NCBI GenBank assembly: GCA_949752735.1
Contig: OX457043.1
Span: forward strand, 4,203,867 to 4,267,866
Reading direction: 5' to 3'
Length of the DNA: 64,000 nt
Source: Lumbricus terrestris
Taxonomy: Eukaryota; Annelida; Clitellata; Crassiclitellata; Lumbricidae
Shown here: piece by piece, positions 52,804 through 64,000 of the stretch
Layout: the number at the start of each line of letters is the position of its first letter
Position numbering within the stretch: the first letter of the stretch is position 1
Translations under genes and position numbers: made by a program
The notes under the pieces: model-generated
The model's database searches: none
Seen by the model: only the letters and a program-made list of their open reading frames with translations
Told to the model about the DNA's origin: nothing

Positions 52804-54664
52804 TCTGTAAACAACGCATTGGAAATGTTATAGAGTTACAGGATTGGATATGGATGCATTATAGAAATACTGTGCACTGTTGCACAGAAAAGGACTGTGC
52901 ACATTGACGTTGAAAGACAAACTGCACATTTGTCTGTGTAAAAATCACCTCAATAAATAAATGAAATAAAACTGACACTGACCTGTGCACATAAAATGAA
53001 TAAATGAACTGTAAATTGATTGCTTGGTTAGGAAGTTTTCATCAACGCAATTTGTTCTGTGGTGAAACTTCTTCCAGACACCCAGCACATGATGCCATCA
53101 ACTTTGATTGGAAATCCGTTGGCTGCGTTCCAATTTGGTGCATGCCACTGTATTATGTGTGATGTCACTGGTGTGTGTGGAGAGGGAGAAGGGGCACCAC
53201 TGGCGATTCTTCTAGTCTCCTATGCACTGTCATACTTATTTATAAAATTTCCATTTCCGTCCTTAAGAACATTTATCATAATTTAAGTGGTACCATTAAG
53301 ATCACCTTAATAAATAAATAAATAAAGTTGACACAGACCATGTGCACATAAAATAAATAACTGATAATAAATAAAATTCACTGATTGAATTATGCTTGAT
53401 CAATGTAATTAGGGCAACCCTGTTAGCAACCTAACTTAAGATTTACCTTATGACACCAATAGGCTACATGTCACCATCTGAACTATGTTCTTGTGCTATG
53501 TTATGTGTATACGGTGATTAATAAAGTACATATGGGAATACTGTTTGATTCATAGAATATATAATAGAAAAATGGTTGATATCTATAACCTTACCTTACT
53601 TTAGAACTGTAATTTCTTAAAGAGAGTGATTTTTAAAGTGAATGCATGTCAAAGAAATGTCACTCAATTTCTTGCACAATAAATACACATATCTACTCAG
53701 GCTGAAAAACATCCGAGAAGAAATCAAAGTTCTATATGTACACAGATTCGAAAATAACACGTTCGATTACACAGTCTTCGAAATAAACAGCAAAGCGTTT
53801 CAATGTGGAAAATAACATCGCCTCCCTCTCAGCAACAAAATAATTCCCAACACCTCTGGGTAATAATTAGCAACGATCCAAGAGTTCTTCTTAGCATCTC
53901 AGTGAAAAACTGGTCACACTTGTGGAACAGAAATACAAAATCAAAACACTAAATTAAATCCAAAATCAAACACTAAATTAAATCGACACCAAAAGCGTAA
54001 GCAGCATGCACCCAAATTTCTAAACAACCCGCAACAGTTAAGTTTGATGCCACACGAAAACTCTCAATGTCTTTCGACTTCTACATTAGATAACTTTTAA
54101 TCAGCATCATCATTCTCAAGTCACAGCTGAAATTAAATATGCAGCCAAAACATTTACTACACAAACGTTTACGAAGACTATATCGTTCGAATTAGTGAAT
54201 GAAATGTTCTTGTCCACATTAGATAGGATTAAAGCATTCAAGACACAAGAGAGTCAAGTGATGTTGCTCTAAAACTTTAATAACCGACAAAACATCATAT
54301 TTTAAATTTACTTCCATTAAGACTATGACACAAGACCTACTCTGGGAGTTCAAATAAATTATTAATCATTCACACATACCTGTCAACTATTATAATTCAG
54401 TTTAAATGTTTGGTTGAGATAGCTTCCTAACATGCCAAAAATCACGAACTCGCATTTGGTATTTTAATTTAATTTGGAGCCTCAGTTAATGTCAACACAG
54501 TGAAAAAAAAAAAAAATCAACCGGGTCATGCACATTGTTTTATTCACTTGCCCGACAGTGACGTGACAAGACGCTCACACAGACAGGCTTCTAACATCAA
54601 GGGCTGCAAATCAAAAATTAAAATCAAATATGTATAAGTAATATTCGAACTCTGCCTACAATGT
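52804..54664. other. AT-rich intergenic with a duplicated segment
   Basis: A block 'atcacct(c/t)aataaataaat...gacac(t/a)gacc...tgtgcacataaaat' occurs at 52946-53010 and again at 53298-53360. No gene seen. Confidence 0.45.
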
Positions 54665-54795
54665 GAATATTCATTTCATGCAAATTACTTCAATGCATGA
54701 ATATTCATTTCATGCAAATTACTTCAATGCATGAATATTCATTTCATGCAAATTACTTCAATGTATGAATATTCATTTCATGCAAATTACTTCAA
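54665..54795. repeat. 34-bp tandem repeat with POU octamers
   Basis: Almost four exact units of a 34-bp sequence (starts 54665, 54699, 54733, 54767). Each contains ATGCAAAT, the POU/Oct octamer, next to the palindrome ATGAATATTCAT. Confidence 0.92.
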
Positions 54796-55808
54796 GCCGC
54801 ATTGCAAAAAACCTGCAGCAAATGTTCACAACTGTCAAGTCTTAAGCAAATATTATAGCTATGATGAACAAATAAATGTATGGACAACATTGGACATGTT
54901 ATACATTTTGCATACACTATTACTCTAAAGACTAATTCTCAACAAGGATCAGAGTACTTACTATTCATTACTTCGGTTTAATAGACGGGTGAAACCAACC
55001 CATACTGTGCATACTGTTGTGCGTTTTACGTACACAGTACACACTGAAGAAAACAACACCACTAAATTCCTCCACCACATTCTGGACAATACCACATAAC
55101 CATTGTATCAGCCTCTCTCTTACAATTTGTTAATCTTAAAGAAATTCTTGCAATTTATTTCTACAAGTTATTTTTACAAGCCATGTCGTATATCACTCTG
55201 AACATTACATCAAACGTTTTCTTTCAAACCCCGTCTTTTATACTTTAAATTGCTCATGAACACTTTTTTGAAAGCTCTACTTTCTAACCCCTCTACACTC
55301 TCAGTCTCTCACCTTAAAGTCTTGTACTATCACTCAGCACTCTAATTTCTAGTGCCCAGAAAACACCCTACAGCTGAATTCCACAGCCCACGAAAATTTG
55401 CATAATAATTTTCATCAGGAATATCTAGATCTTATACCCCAGTTTACCCACTAAACTCTGTTTACACATACATCAAATGAATTACAATAATAATCACTTT
55501 TTTACAATGAACTTAAATACAAACAATCCATTGATGTAATACCTTGCACTAAAGACATAGGCCACCGATACTATCAGCTGTATAATGTAACACTGTATTT
55601 TGAAATGCTGCATAGCTGACCACATCTATAGGGTTCCTTGCAAGTTCTCCCTTTGACACATAGATTTAATCTGACCTGCATAATGATTCATCTTTCTCCT
55701 TATCAGAACTCTAACAGAAGTACAATGTGCTCCTCCATGCAAAACATGTTACAAGCTAACAAATGAAAAGTGCCCAAGACTCATTCGTACATTGCAAACA
55801 CATACCGA
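54796..55808. other. AT-rich intergenic, nothing recognised
   Basis: No repeat ends or coding signal identified by eye. Confidence 0.4.
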
Positions 55809-56155
55809 CAGGGCTGTACTCAAGGGTATACGCGGGGCCGGGTATACGGCATATACTCGCCTCCAGGAAAAAATGACAACGTATACTCACCTCAAAAAAC
55901 GAGGGTACACGCGGGTATACAGTGTATACCCACCTCAGTAAGACAAGGTGGGTACACGCAGGCAAAAATCGCGAATTACGAAGGGAAAAAATCATGAAAG
56001 TAGAGCGTTTTACGCTGTTTTAAAGGTTTCTGTGCGAAATATCACGGGAAAAAACTTTGATGACTAAAAAAAGGTCGTCAGAAACTTGTTGCCAAAAAGT
56101 CGATTTCTTCCGGCGGCAGCGTGTACTTTCCTCAAAAGTTCTGAGTACAGCCCCG
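55809..56155. mobile_element. hAT MITE, CAGGGCTGTACTCA family
   Basis: Ends CAGGGCTGTACTCA and TGAGTACAGCCCCG, exact 8-bp duplication CATACCGA (55801-55808, 56156-56163). It carries repeated GGTATAC words and one GATGACTAAAAAAAGGTCGTC (about 56058). Confidence 0.9.
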
Positions 56156-56239
56156 CATACCGATATATATCTCCTCGAATCAAGGTCAGCGATAAATTAA
56201 CGTAGATACCAGCAGTGGCATATTAAGTCAAACGGAATT

Positions 56240-56570
56240 GGGATCCACTGGTGCATTTGATCGAGCAGTAAAACACGCACACACAAAAGTATTGGGATTC
56301 GTGTGCAGCATTTTATTTGACAGAGTGCCCAACAGAGAAAAGGTAACTCGGAATTTATTTGAGGCATTTGACGAATTCATCCAAAACCGCAAAATAAAGT
56401 AAGACTTATTAGATCATGCATTTGACAGAGCCAAATCGCAGAAACAGAAAACGATGATCAACTTGAGGCATTTAACCGAGTACTCAAACACACACAAACA
56501 GGAAATAAAGTTATTTGTATAATCATTTGAGGCATTTGATAGGGCTCCCACAAAACAGAAGCAGACAATG
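56240..56570. repeat. Degenerate tandem repeat, units of about 50-60 bp
   Basis: Six spaced occurrences of (GAG)GCATTT(G/T)A followed by GA-rich sequence and AAACAGAAA-like tails. Confidence 0.5.
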
Positions 56571-56903
56571 GGCATTTAAAGTACTACATAATCAAACAAA
56601 ACAAGACAAAACAGCAGCCTGCTCAAATAGTCCAAATAAACCCATCTTGCAACGTCTAGCTACAATCCCTTCCTGCTGCTAACAATTTAACTTCCATAGA
56701 AATGTAAAGTCTCATCTACTGTATCATTAGACCCTAAAGAGAGGTCAAACACAATTTCTCTGGTTTCAGCCCCTTTTCAAAGAACGCAATAACCCCAAGG
56801 AGGAAGCCACATGCATATGAATCATTAGCCTTGCATTCAAGAGCATACGACCATACGCAGATTAAATTCGACCACAGGAGACAATGAAAAATGATCAACA
56901 ACT

Positions 56904-56909
56904 TTTATT
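56904..56909 (-). terminator. Candidate poly(A) signal of the EPT1 homologue
   Basis: AATAAA on the minus strand about 1.04 kb after the EPT1 stop. Position is plausible for a 3' UTR; there are other candidates. Confidence 0.3.
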
Positions 56910-57948
56910 ACACCAAGTTCTCATCTCACGAGACACAGTTATCACTATTACATTTGTATGTCTTTCAAGTCTCGTTATCTAACAACTAAATATATCAACT
57001 GCACTGGCCAACCATGATTGAAGCACCTGCTCTATGTCCATATACACAGCAACACGCTACGGCAGGGTTCTTACGCGCACTCTACGCATTACAAGCCAAG
57101 CTTACCACAAGAAACAGCTTTCCCTTCAACCCTTCAAGAACGATGAACATGCATTACACATCCAAATAATGCTTAAAATATTCTCACGCAATAATTCACG
57201 CAAATGAATGCTGTACAGGATTCAACTCATAGTTATCAGCTTCGGAAACTTTTAGCACGAAGTCAGAGAGCAGGAAATGCCTCAATCTGTAATTTGATGT
57301 CGATCAAAATACTTATTAAAAAGTGGCTCGCAAAAGACGGAAACATGTAAAGATTTTGCACATTAAAACTAGGTCATAAACTTTCGTGAAAGACAATAAA
57401 GCTAAATTTGTGAAGTAGAGAAATGGAAAGAATTGAAACGGTCGACTGTCAAACCTTCAAATTAATACTACGAAACAAAAATTGTTCTCCAAGATTTGCT
57501 TTGGGTAAAGTTACAACAAAAGCATGGATAAAGTTTGACCAGCATTGAGTAATATCAAAGGAATTTAAGCAGTCATCGAAACCCACAAGCATGCTACGGA
57601 AAACATTCTCCAGTTTTCGGAACTTGTCGGCGCATTCTGACAAATTGCACAAAACTATCGTTCTCGAACTCTCGTCGACGCAATAAACAAAAGTCGACAT
57701 CGCAAGCCCATTCATCTAACTGCTACTAGTCATTTAATCAGACTGCTCGCGAGTCATTTAATCCAGCGTTTTGTCCACTTCTACAGCGTTTTGTCCACTT
57801 CTACAGCAAGTCCTGGCTAGCAAACATTATCAAAATATGTAGAAGTCATACAACTGCGTGTGTTGCAAATGGACCCAATGATGGCCGACGGTCTGGGCAA
57901 GACAAGTGTTGGAAATGTATGGTTTGGGACACTCCTCCTAGTCCTAGT

Positions 57949-58026
57949 TTACTGTTGAATCTCGCTTTTGTTCGGTCGTAACACAGAGAAGACGTAAATG
58001 TTGAAATGTTCGGACAGCTCCTTCAC
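57949..58026 (-). CDS. SELENOI: EPT1 homologue, last exon
   Basis: Acceptor TTTCAG at 58027-58032. Encodes VKELSEHFNIYVFSVLRPNK and SEIQQ, then TAA at 57949-57951. The position of vertebrate selenocysteine is covered by ordinary codons. Confidence 0.9.
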   Translation of the reverse strand: MKELSEHFNIYVFSVLRPNKSEIQQ

Positions 58027-61000
58027 CTGAAAGAAGATAAGAAGAAACAAAGTCGTTCTCAGTTCCTTTTGCTCACACATCCACCATGAAGAACCATGCC
58101 TTCTCGCTGGTAGGACCCTCGACCTGGAATGACCTTTCCTTGACGCTCTGCTCTCTTTCTATAACTCCTTTCAGGAATTCATCCCTCGTCTTGAGATGAC
58201 TTTATTTGGATGCACTGGGGCTGGGAGCACCTCTGCGTAATCACCTGAAGAGGCACTATATAAATTCATTTGGTGAAACGTCAAAAAACCTCAAATTTAT
58301 GTGTGGTAATCTTCAATTTAATTGATCCTACCTCATGGAAAACAAATCAGCGTTTCTGAGTAGCCCACCTTTTAGAGACGCTATATAAAATATCCTAAAT
58401 AATAATAGTTATTCATTTTACTCTTAAAATGGATGGAAAAAGACGAGAGGCAGACCAAGACAAAGATTGTTGGACTGGATGATGAAAGACACTTATCAGA
58501 AGCTGAAAAATAAAGCAGAGAACAGAGAAGAATGGAGACGTCAAACATTCGAACATTCTGCCTAAGGGCAGAGAACGAAAAGAAAAAGAAGATTCAGAGG
58601 CACATTTCAGGATGGCTGTGAAACCTGGGATGAGGTCTAATTTCTCGAAGATTCATATTTTACTCTTAAAATAATTTAATTATAAATCTTCACGGATCAT
58701 TGATACCTCGGGTCAACAATAAAAAAATAGATGTCACTAATCACAAACACAAAATTTCCACTCACCACACAGATTCCGTAATGCACATGTGCAGCAGTGA
58801 CGAAAATACAGTAAGCGAACAAGAGGTAGAGCTCCAGTACGCCAAGATGTATTGTCAAGACGCCAGTGACGATCGCGATCAGTGGAATTAGCAGCCAGTT
58901 GAAAGCTTGACACCGGGTGTTGCTCATACCATTTACAATACACCGACACTAAAAACATAAGTTTTAAAAAACCGATGTAATGTAAAATAAGAAATAAAGT
59001 TGCATAAGAATGCTTCCATAATAGAAAATAAAATAACCAAGGAATCACAGAGTTAGTACCTGTTAATATCAAATAAACTAATTGCAAGTAAGAGGTTATG
59101 TAGCATCAGTGTGCTCATAATATAGCAGATAAAATTATGTTGAAATTACACAGCATGTGAACATCACATAATTTATTAGTAAATTAAAGAAATAAATTAC
59201 AGCAAATAAAACTATTAAAACGTTACAGTGTAGGCCTATGAACGAGCTTTAATAATTAGCTAAAGAATTTATTATCCAATTGCATATGTAGCAGAATAAG
59301 CTCTAAACACCAAATAAACTAATTTATTACTAATTATAGCTATTTACAAAGTGTAAGAACAGATTAGTGGAAACTTATTGAAGCATTGTTTATGCTAGCC
59401 ATGTATCAAGAAAAACTGCTTTACAACAAAATCATGTTGTAATGAATTAATTTTCTACAAATGAATTATGGGATTCAATTTCAGACTGCACTGAATCTGA
59501 AATCTTGCAATTCAATCAATATCAAAACAATTCTTGAATATTTCCGATTCTATGAGATTTTCACCGATAAAAGTCGCATGTTAAATTCTGGACCGTTCAG
59601 AAGTGCCGGCTTCCATGCAGTCTGCAACTTGATCCCATACTTTCAATGCCTTCGAAAGCAATTGAAGACCATTTCATTTGATCACGGTTAATTTGATCAT
59701 GGTCTAGTTTCTCTTTGCCCTGCATTGCCTTCTGCAGGACTTGTCCAACTCTTTCTACAAACTACTTAACCCTTTCCTCTTTGGTTGCGCCTGCGTTGGG
59801 AGCGCCTCTGAATGATTATCTTGAATGAGTGCTACATATATTCCTGAAATGAACGAGCGCATGAGTTGACTACATTTCCATTAACATACAGCGATGTTGG
59901 AGAAGATGGTTCCAGAAGCCGTGAAGAAGAGACGAGGATGTCTGTTGAGGATGTTGTAAGAGGAGCAATGCGCCCATACGAAGAACAGAAAAAACTCCAG
60001 AAAGGCCGGCATCAGCGGACGCATTGACTCGTACGCAGACAAGTTCTTTCCAGTCTTATCACGGTAGGAACTGCAAAGTTGTCAATAAAGAAACAGTTCA
60101 ACTCCAATGGCAAAAATCAAATTCAGTTAAACGGAATGATCGTGTACACAAGTAATATTCTATCTGGATTCATAAAATAAAATTTCAAAACAACAAAACA
60201 GTCGATGCAACTGCGTTTGAACGACTTGCACTGGATTCTTACGCAATGACTATTCTTCACGGAAGGTTCAAAACTGTGCAATCCATTTCACAAAGCAATC
60301 ATTCAATCAATCGTCAACTATATACAATCATCAAGTATTCAATCAATCATCAAGTATTCAGTCAATCATCAAGTATTCAATCAATCATCAACCATATATA
60401 GTCAATCATCAAGTATTCAGCCAATCATCAAGCATTCAATCCATGCAAATTTTGTACAAAGTTCAATTCAATACTTACATGTAAACGTTCCAGATACACA
60501 TTGGCATTCCAAACGCCCAAATGGACACTACGTACAACAAAACACAACAACTTTAATAAACAAAAGTCAGACGGTAACTAGTTTCAACGACAAATAGTCA
60601 GGTAAAATTTTTTATGCAATTACAACACAACATCTTAGCACATTCTTCCACAGATAATGTGAGCTCCTCCATCACTCTACCATGACCCTCCAAGTTTTCT
60701 ACACATTGATTCCATTACTGATAAATCTCTGAATCTTAACATCATGTGGGGGCCATTGCCCAAATCCAGAAGCTGGTCTGTTATGCTTGGATCTAAAACC
60801 AACGCATGTAATCTTCCATACAATACCAGGGTCCCACAGTATGTCCAGAGTAAACTATCAGTGATATCCAAAATCCTCCCAGTCTATCACACCTTAAAAG
60901 GACTATTCCATGCCCACACACTAAATGAACTAAATATATGATACACAATCCAATCTCCTCAAAATGTGTTTTGGCAGACTACTCCCACATGGAGAAGACG

Positions 61001-62154
61001 GTGGAATCCACCATATCGGACATTCCAGGCTGCGTATTCACATGATGTATAAAAACGTTTACTAGGCTTTATTCGCTGCTCCTTTGTGCTTGTTAACTGT
61101 CGCGTTATGTCGACAGGTTATTCTGTCAATTAAACGAATATCTATATATGTTCAATTCCAATTAAATTAGAAACCGCAGAGAAAGACTTACAGTGCATGA
61201 CTAGTTCGAAGAAGTCACTCGGTGTTATTCCGAACACACTCATCTTCCACATCTTGTATTCACCGAGAAACGTCACCGTGTAGATCATCGTCATACTCTA
61301 TCAACACCATCCAACAGAACAGCTAAGGCAGACTCAGAGCGATGAAGAACATTGTATCAATTGAATTGTTATAAACTTCCATTCCAAATATGTGACACTG
61401 TAGCGACTCAAACCCATCACATGTCGGTTTCTCATCTTTTTATGCAGTCACACGCTGCAATGGCTCTGCTTTAAAATACTTTTTACTTAATTAAACTATC
61501 TTCTTTCCAACTGAAATTATGCTTGTTTGACCTTTTCATTACGCTTAGAGCAGAGGTGTCAAAAGAGCTGGCCCAAGGGTTATTTCTAGCCTGCCGACGA
61601 TTTTTTCTGGCCCGCGGAGCCTTCCCTAAAGATTACAAAATTAGAGGATAAAAGTTCAAATTTTTATATTCTACAGTCAGCGCCAAATACATGGAGTTTT
61701 TTTTACTGACGTCACTTTTGCTCAGACGCACAGCTCTGTGTAGACTGTATATCTATGGCTTCCAGTTGGTTGTCTGTTAACAAAATTATGAAAGTTACTA
61801 AACACTTATATAATTCTTATAATATTTAAAATGCTGTCAAAACTTAATAAGAAGCAAAACGTGGACACTGAATCACCCTTCGATTACTCACCAGCTGACT
61901 GAGGTCGTAGGCCCACGGCAGATACAGCACACCAGTGTTGTACTTCTCCCAATGCGAAGCAATGAACATGACCATAACAGCGATGAGGACGTAGAACATT
62001 CTTTCGGGGTTGATGCTGTAGTCACCTCGACCAAACACGGAGTAGATTCCGATCGGCATGAAGAGCGTCGCCCAACTATCCAGTCCATGGTCGAACAGCT
62101 CTCCCAGTGGACTGCTTGTGTTCGTTCGACGAGCCTGCTTCCCATCGGTTCCAT
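57949..62154 (-). CDS. SELENOI: Ethanolaminephosphotransferase 1 (EPT1/SELENOI homologue), 3' six exons
   Basis: Transfers phosphoethanolamine from CDP-ethanolamine to diacylglycerol (Kennedy pathway, ER/Golgi membrane). Exons 62154-61892, 61297-61192, 60527-60479, 60070-59890, 58948-58766 and 58026-57949 join in phase to 286 residues plus TAA. The first holds the full CDP-alcohol phosphotransferase signature DGTDGKQARRT...GELFDHGLDSW with all catalytic Asp residues, then SHWEKYNTGVLYLPWAYDLS. Later exons match SELENOI closely: SYRDKTGKNLSAYESMRPLM, LNRHPRLFFTASGTIFSN, MSNTRCQAFNWLLIPL, HVHYGICVVKELSEHFNIYV. Several membrane spans are evident. The C-terminus ends RPNKSEIQQ with no UGA selenocysteine. 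The N-terminal roughly 100 residues must lie upstream of 62154 and were not found. Confidence 0.93.
58056..58285 (+). mobile_element. L2-like LINE 3' end in an EPT1 intron
   Basis: Reads KNHAFSLVGPSTWNDLS, like FSVVGPSVWNCLP at 11270, and ends with GGGAGCACCTCTGCGTAATCACCTGAAGAGGCACTATATAAATTC. Confidence 0.75.
58430..58600 (+). mobile_element. RTE-like LINE 3' end in an EPT1 intron
   Basis: Broken frame with LLDWMMKDTYQKLKNKAENR and EEWRRQTFEHSA, matching the C-terminus of the 26230-27110 LINE (EEWRHWT). Confidence 0.65.
58766..58948 (-). CDS. SELENOI: EPT1 homologue, exon with MSNTRC block
   Basis: 183 bp, phase 0/0, acceptor TTTTTAG, donor GTGAGT. Encodes CRCIVNGMSNTRCQAFNWLL, two membrane spans and HVHYGICV. 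Confidence 0.92.
59690..59860 (+). mobile_element. L2-like LINE 3' tail in an EPT1 intron
   Basis: Contains NSFYKLL and the tail GGGAGCGCCTCTGAATGATT...CCTGAAATGAACGA. Confidence 0.65.
59890..60070 (-). CDS. SELENOI: EPT1 homologue, exon
   Basis: 181 bp, acceptor TTTGCAG, donor GTATGT. Encodes SYRDKTGKNLSAYESMRPLM, a membrane span (FLEFFLFFVWAHC) and SYNILNRHPRLFFTASGT. Confidence 0.92.
60301..60442. repeat. Minisatellite of about 20 bp in an EPT1 intron
   Basis: Repeats of CAATCATCAAGTATTCAATC with variants, about six units. Confidence 0.85.
60479..60527 (-). CDS. SELENOI: EPT1 homologue, 49-bp exon
   Basis: Acceptor CGTAG, donor GTAAGT. Encodes SIWAFGMPMCIWNVY, one membrane span. Phases match both neighbours. 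Confidence 0.85.
61192..61297 (-). CDS. SELENOI: EPT1 homologue, exon
   Basis: 106 bp, acceptor TTGATAG, donor GTAAGT. Encodes SMTMIYTVTFLGEYKMWKMS and VFGITPSDFFELVMH, aligning with the SELENOI region after the YDISQ motif. Confidence 0.88.
61892..62154 (-). CDS. SELENOI: EPT1 homologue, catalytic exon
   Basis: 263 bp, acceptor TTTTCAG, donor GTGAGT, phase 1 in (first base of the first Asp codon is in the previous exon). Carries the signature D-G-x2-A-R-x8-G-x3-D-x3-D and two following membrane spans. Confidence 0.93.
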
Positions 62155-62551
62155 CTGAAAACACAAAAGATCGACGCTCAAATCCAACAACCGGAGATTA
62201 CAGTAAAGTATCTGACGTAGTTAATCTCAATGAGGTTCTGCGTTAGCATAAAAGTCACGCTGGACATACGGAAAGAAACTTCTTTTGTCAACGTTTCGAT
62301 TGTTCAATTAAATCGTAGTGATGTTTGTTTATCTGTTGCTCGAACTCCTTAAATTCTTTATTCCAAAACTGAGTATTTCTCGTCTGCCTTCAAATCAAAC
62401 ATCTGGAAACAGGTTTAAAAAATAATAACTTATATTATCTTCTGCATTTAAAGTCATTTTTTCATACCGACTGTCCCCTGTTACCATTCTGTTTCAAGAC
62501 ATTGTTCCCACCTCATGTCTAAAAATTTAAAACTTTTAGACATCATGGTAC

Positions 62552-63303
62552 TTAGGCCAAAAAAATAATGTTGTGTTTCCGGTAACCCGACCGACCCTCT
62601 TTTACCGCCGCGACTCAAATAATTTTGTAAAAAAATTTATTTAAAAAAAATTTTGAGCAAAAAAAAATTTTATTAAAAAATTTTTTAAAATTTTTTTATT
62701 GACATAATACGGCGACATTGCCTTCCGTATATAGTTGGATCTTAGGCCAAAATTATGTTGTGTTTCCGGTAACCCGACAACTCACTTTTATTGTCGCGAC
62801 TTGGAAAATTTTGTGTAAATTTTTTCACGCCTGCCTAAGTACTTCCTGGTTGCCAGTCTTGAGAAACCTCTAGCCTTATCATTTTCATTTGAGCCACCTC
62901 TAACGGTGACTAGGGAAAATAAATCTAGCAACCTCTAGGTGTAACTAGCCACTGGCTCGGCCAGTCTGGAACAACCCCTAGCAGTGATGTTTTGTTCGCA
63001 CTCATCTTCCCCTTCCCTTCCCACTTTATCTTACCAGAAAAGATATAAAAAAATGAAATTAATAGAATTGTTTTCTAGAGCAATTTTAGGTACATACAGT
63101 CAGGAAATAGGCAGTTTATACTTGCTTAGAACCCGTACTTTGTTGCAGCGTGTACCTTTATGCAAAAAAGAGTAGTTGGGTATAATTTTTCGGATAGTCA
63201 CTGTATAAAATTATTTTACCAAAGTAAAAATATTTTTCGACCTACCTACCCAATTTTTTAGAGCTCTGTTACCAGAAACACAGCATTATTTTTTTTGGCC
63301 TTA
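62552..63303. mobile_element. MITE with TTAGGCCAAAAAAATAATG ends
   Basis: Left end TTAGGCCAAAAAAATAATGT matches the inverted right end TAAGGCCAAAAAAAATAATG; both continue TGTGTTTC(C/T)GGTAAC. A second copy of the left end lies at 62742. The interior is A/T homopolymer-rich. Class unknown. Confidence 0.75.
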
Positions 63304-64000
63304 CAAATGCACAATACAGTGATGGGTACACAACAGTCTAGTGGTTTGTATGCTGAACTGCCAAACCAGAAGTTTTACGGTTCAAATACCATAGGTCTAT
63401 TAATAAAGCACTAGCAGAAAGGTGTCCCTGTTATCCAGATATTCATCCCTTACGACCTTCCCCCTGTTACAATCCAGTTATTATGAATCATGCCACTGTA
63501 AGTAAATGATGTTTGATGATTACAATCAATTGATTGATTGAAACTGATTCATTGATTGAATACAAAACAGATCTCTTGCGATTTGTGTTCTTCTAAAGCC
63601 ACTATGAAATGAGTGCATCACCATACAGCGTGGTGGAACAACAAACTGCAAGGGAAGTGGTCGGACAGTCTTGCGTCTTACAACTCTTACAAGCAAAGAA
63701 AGTGGAGCCACTTCTTACAGGTCTACGACTTTTTCCTACAGTTGGCTTAACCCTTGAACTACGAGCAACACCAAAAGACATGGAAACCAATGCAGTCCCT
63801 CAGTATAAGGTAATTGAACTGCTTCTTCATTTTTTAACAACTCAAAAACATTTTTATCCTTGTGACATGACATCTCCAATGAACTACATGTATAGCAAAA
63901 GTTGTCTGTTTGAACTTGCACTGCACTCATGAAGGGTCCAAACAGCTGGTGTGTAATTCCACAGTCTCACACATGCTCACATACAACACAATATGGCACA
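63304..64000. other. Right edge, nothing recognised
   Basis: A 107-codon plus-strand frame (63609-63932) has no recognised domain and no splice support. The missing 5' exons of EPT1 are not seen here. Confidence 0.4.

Noticed and set aside
57449..57715. 88-codon minus-strand ORF downstream of EPT1
   Set aside because: It lies in the presumed 3' UTR, with no recognised domain or splice sites; no reason to call a gene.
63609..63932. 107-codon plus-strand ORF and its antisense frames
   Set aside because: No domain, no conservation evidence and no splice borders; probably chance.

Overview
The window looks like an invertebrate metazoan, most likely a marine deuterostome such as an echinoderm or relative. 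The species is inferred, not proven. Support: genes are broken into GT-AG exons, introns and intergenic DNA are packed with nested transposons, microsatellites are common, and the palindromic word TAGGCCTA recurs throughout. No prokaryotic-type operons, rRNA or canonical tRNA genes were seen.

The main content is a tandem pair of minus-strand genes. Copy A (1-14489, 3' end outside the window) and copy B (29666-38667, complete, 8 exons, 1089 codons plus stop) encode a large intracellular protein with no signal peptide or membrane segment. I could assemble both by splice phase without a single stop. Order, N to C: CARD-like domain, a second CARD-like domain (copy A only), a TRADD-N-like alpha/beta unit with an extension, another CARD-like domain, a second TRADD-N-like unit, a short linker, then two consecutive beta-propeller-like domains, each encoded by one large exon. 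This resembles a death-fold signalling adaptor joined to a propeller sensor, without the NB-ARC or NACHT ATPase of APAF1 or NLR proteins. I know of no named family with this layout. It is the best candidate here for an undescribed innate-immunity or cell-death system. Copy B lost its CARD2 exon, and reading frame is preserved because that exon is phase symmetric.

Between the two copies (15085-25122) lies a LINE of the jockey/CR1/L2 type, split by a piggyBac-like TTAA element (15730-17798) and by a full-length LTR retrotransposon (19164-24304). The latter has near-identical 1-kb LTRs and a gag-protease ORF but no reverse transcriptase or integrase. Region 25123-29640 holds LINE debris, a pair of long palindromes and a CA microsatellite.

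Downstream of copy B's start, 41657-42790 carries the last two exons of a minus-strand single-pass membrane protein whose tail ends in an ITIM-like motif. From 43235 to 48440 a LINE is interrupted by a 4.3-kb DNA transposon that itself contains a foldback element and a further LINE with a long RT frame. Region 49166-56570 is repeat-rich: a terminal-inverted-repeat element, hAT MITEs, a tRNA-derived SINE, and a tandem array of octamer motifs.

The right end (57949-62154, minus strand) holds the last six exons of ethanolaminephosphotransferase 1 (EPT1/SELENOI homologue), with the complete CDP-alcohol phosphotransferase signature. Its C-terminus lacks the UGA selenocysteine codon of vertebrate SELENOI. 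The 5' exons are not visible and probably lie beyond position 64000.
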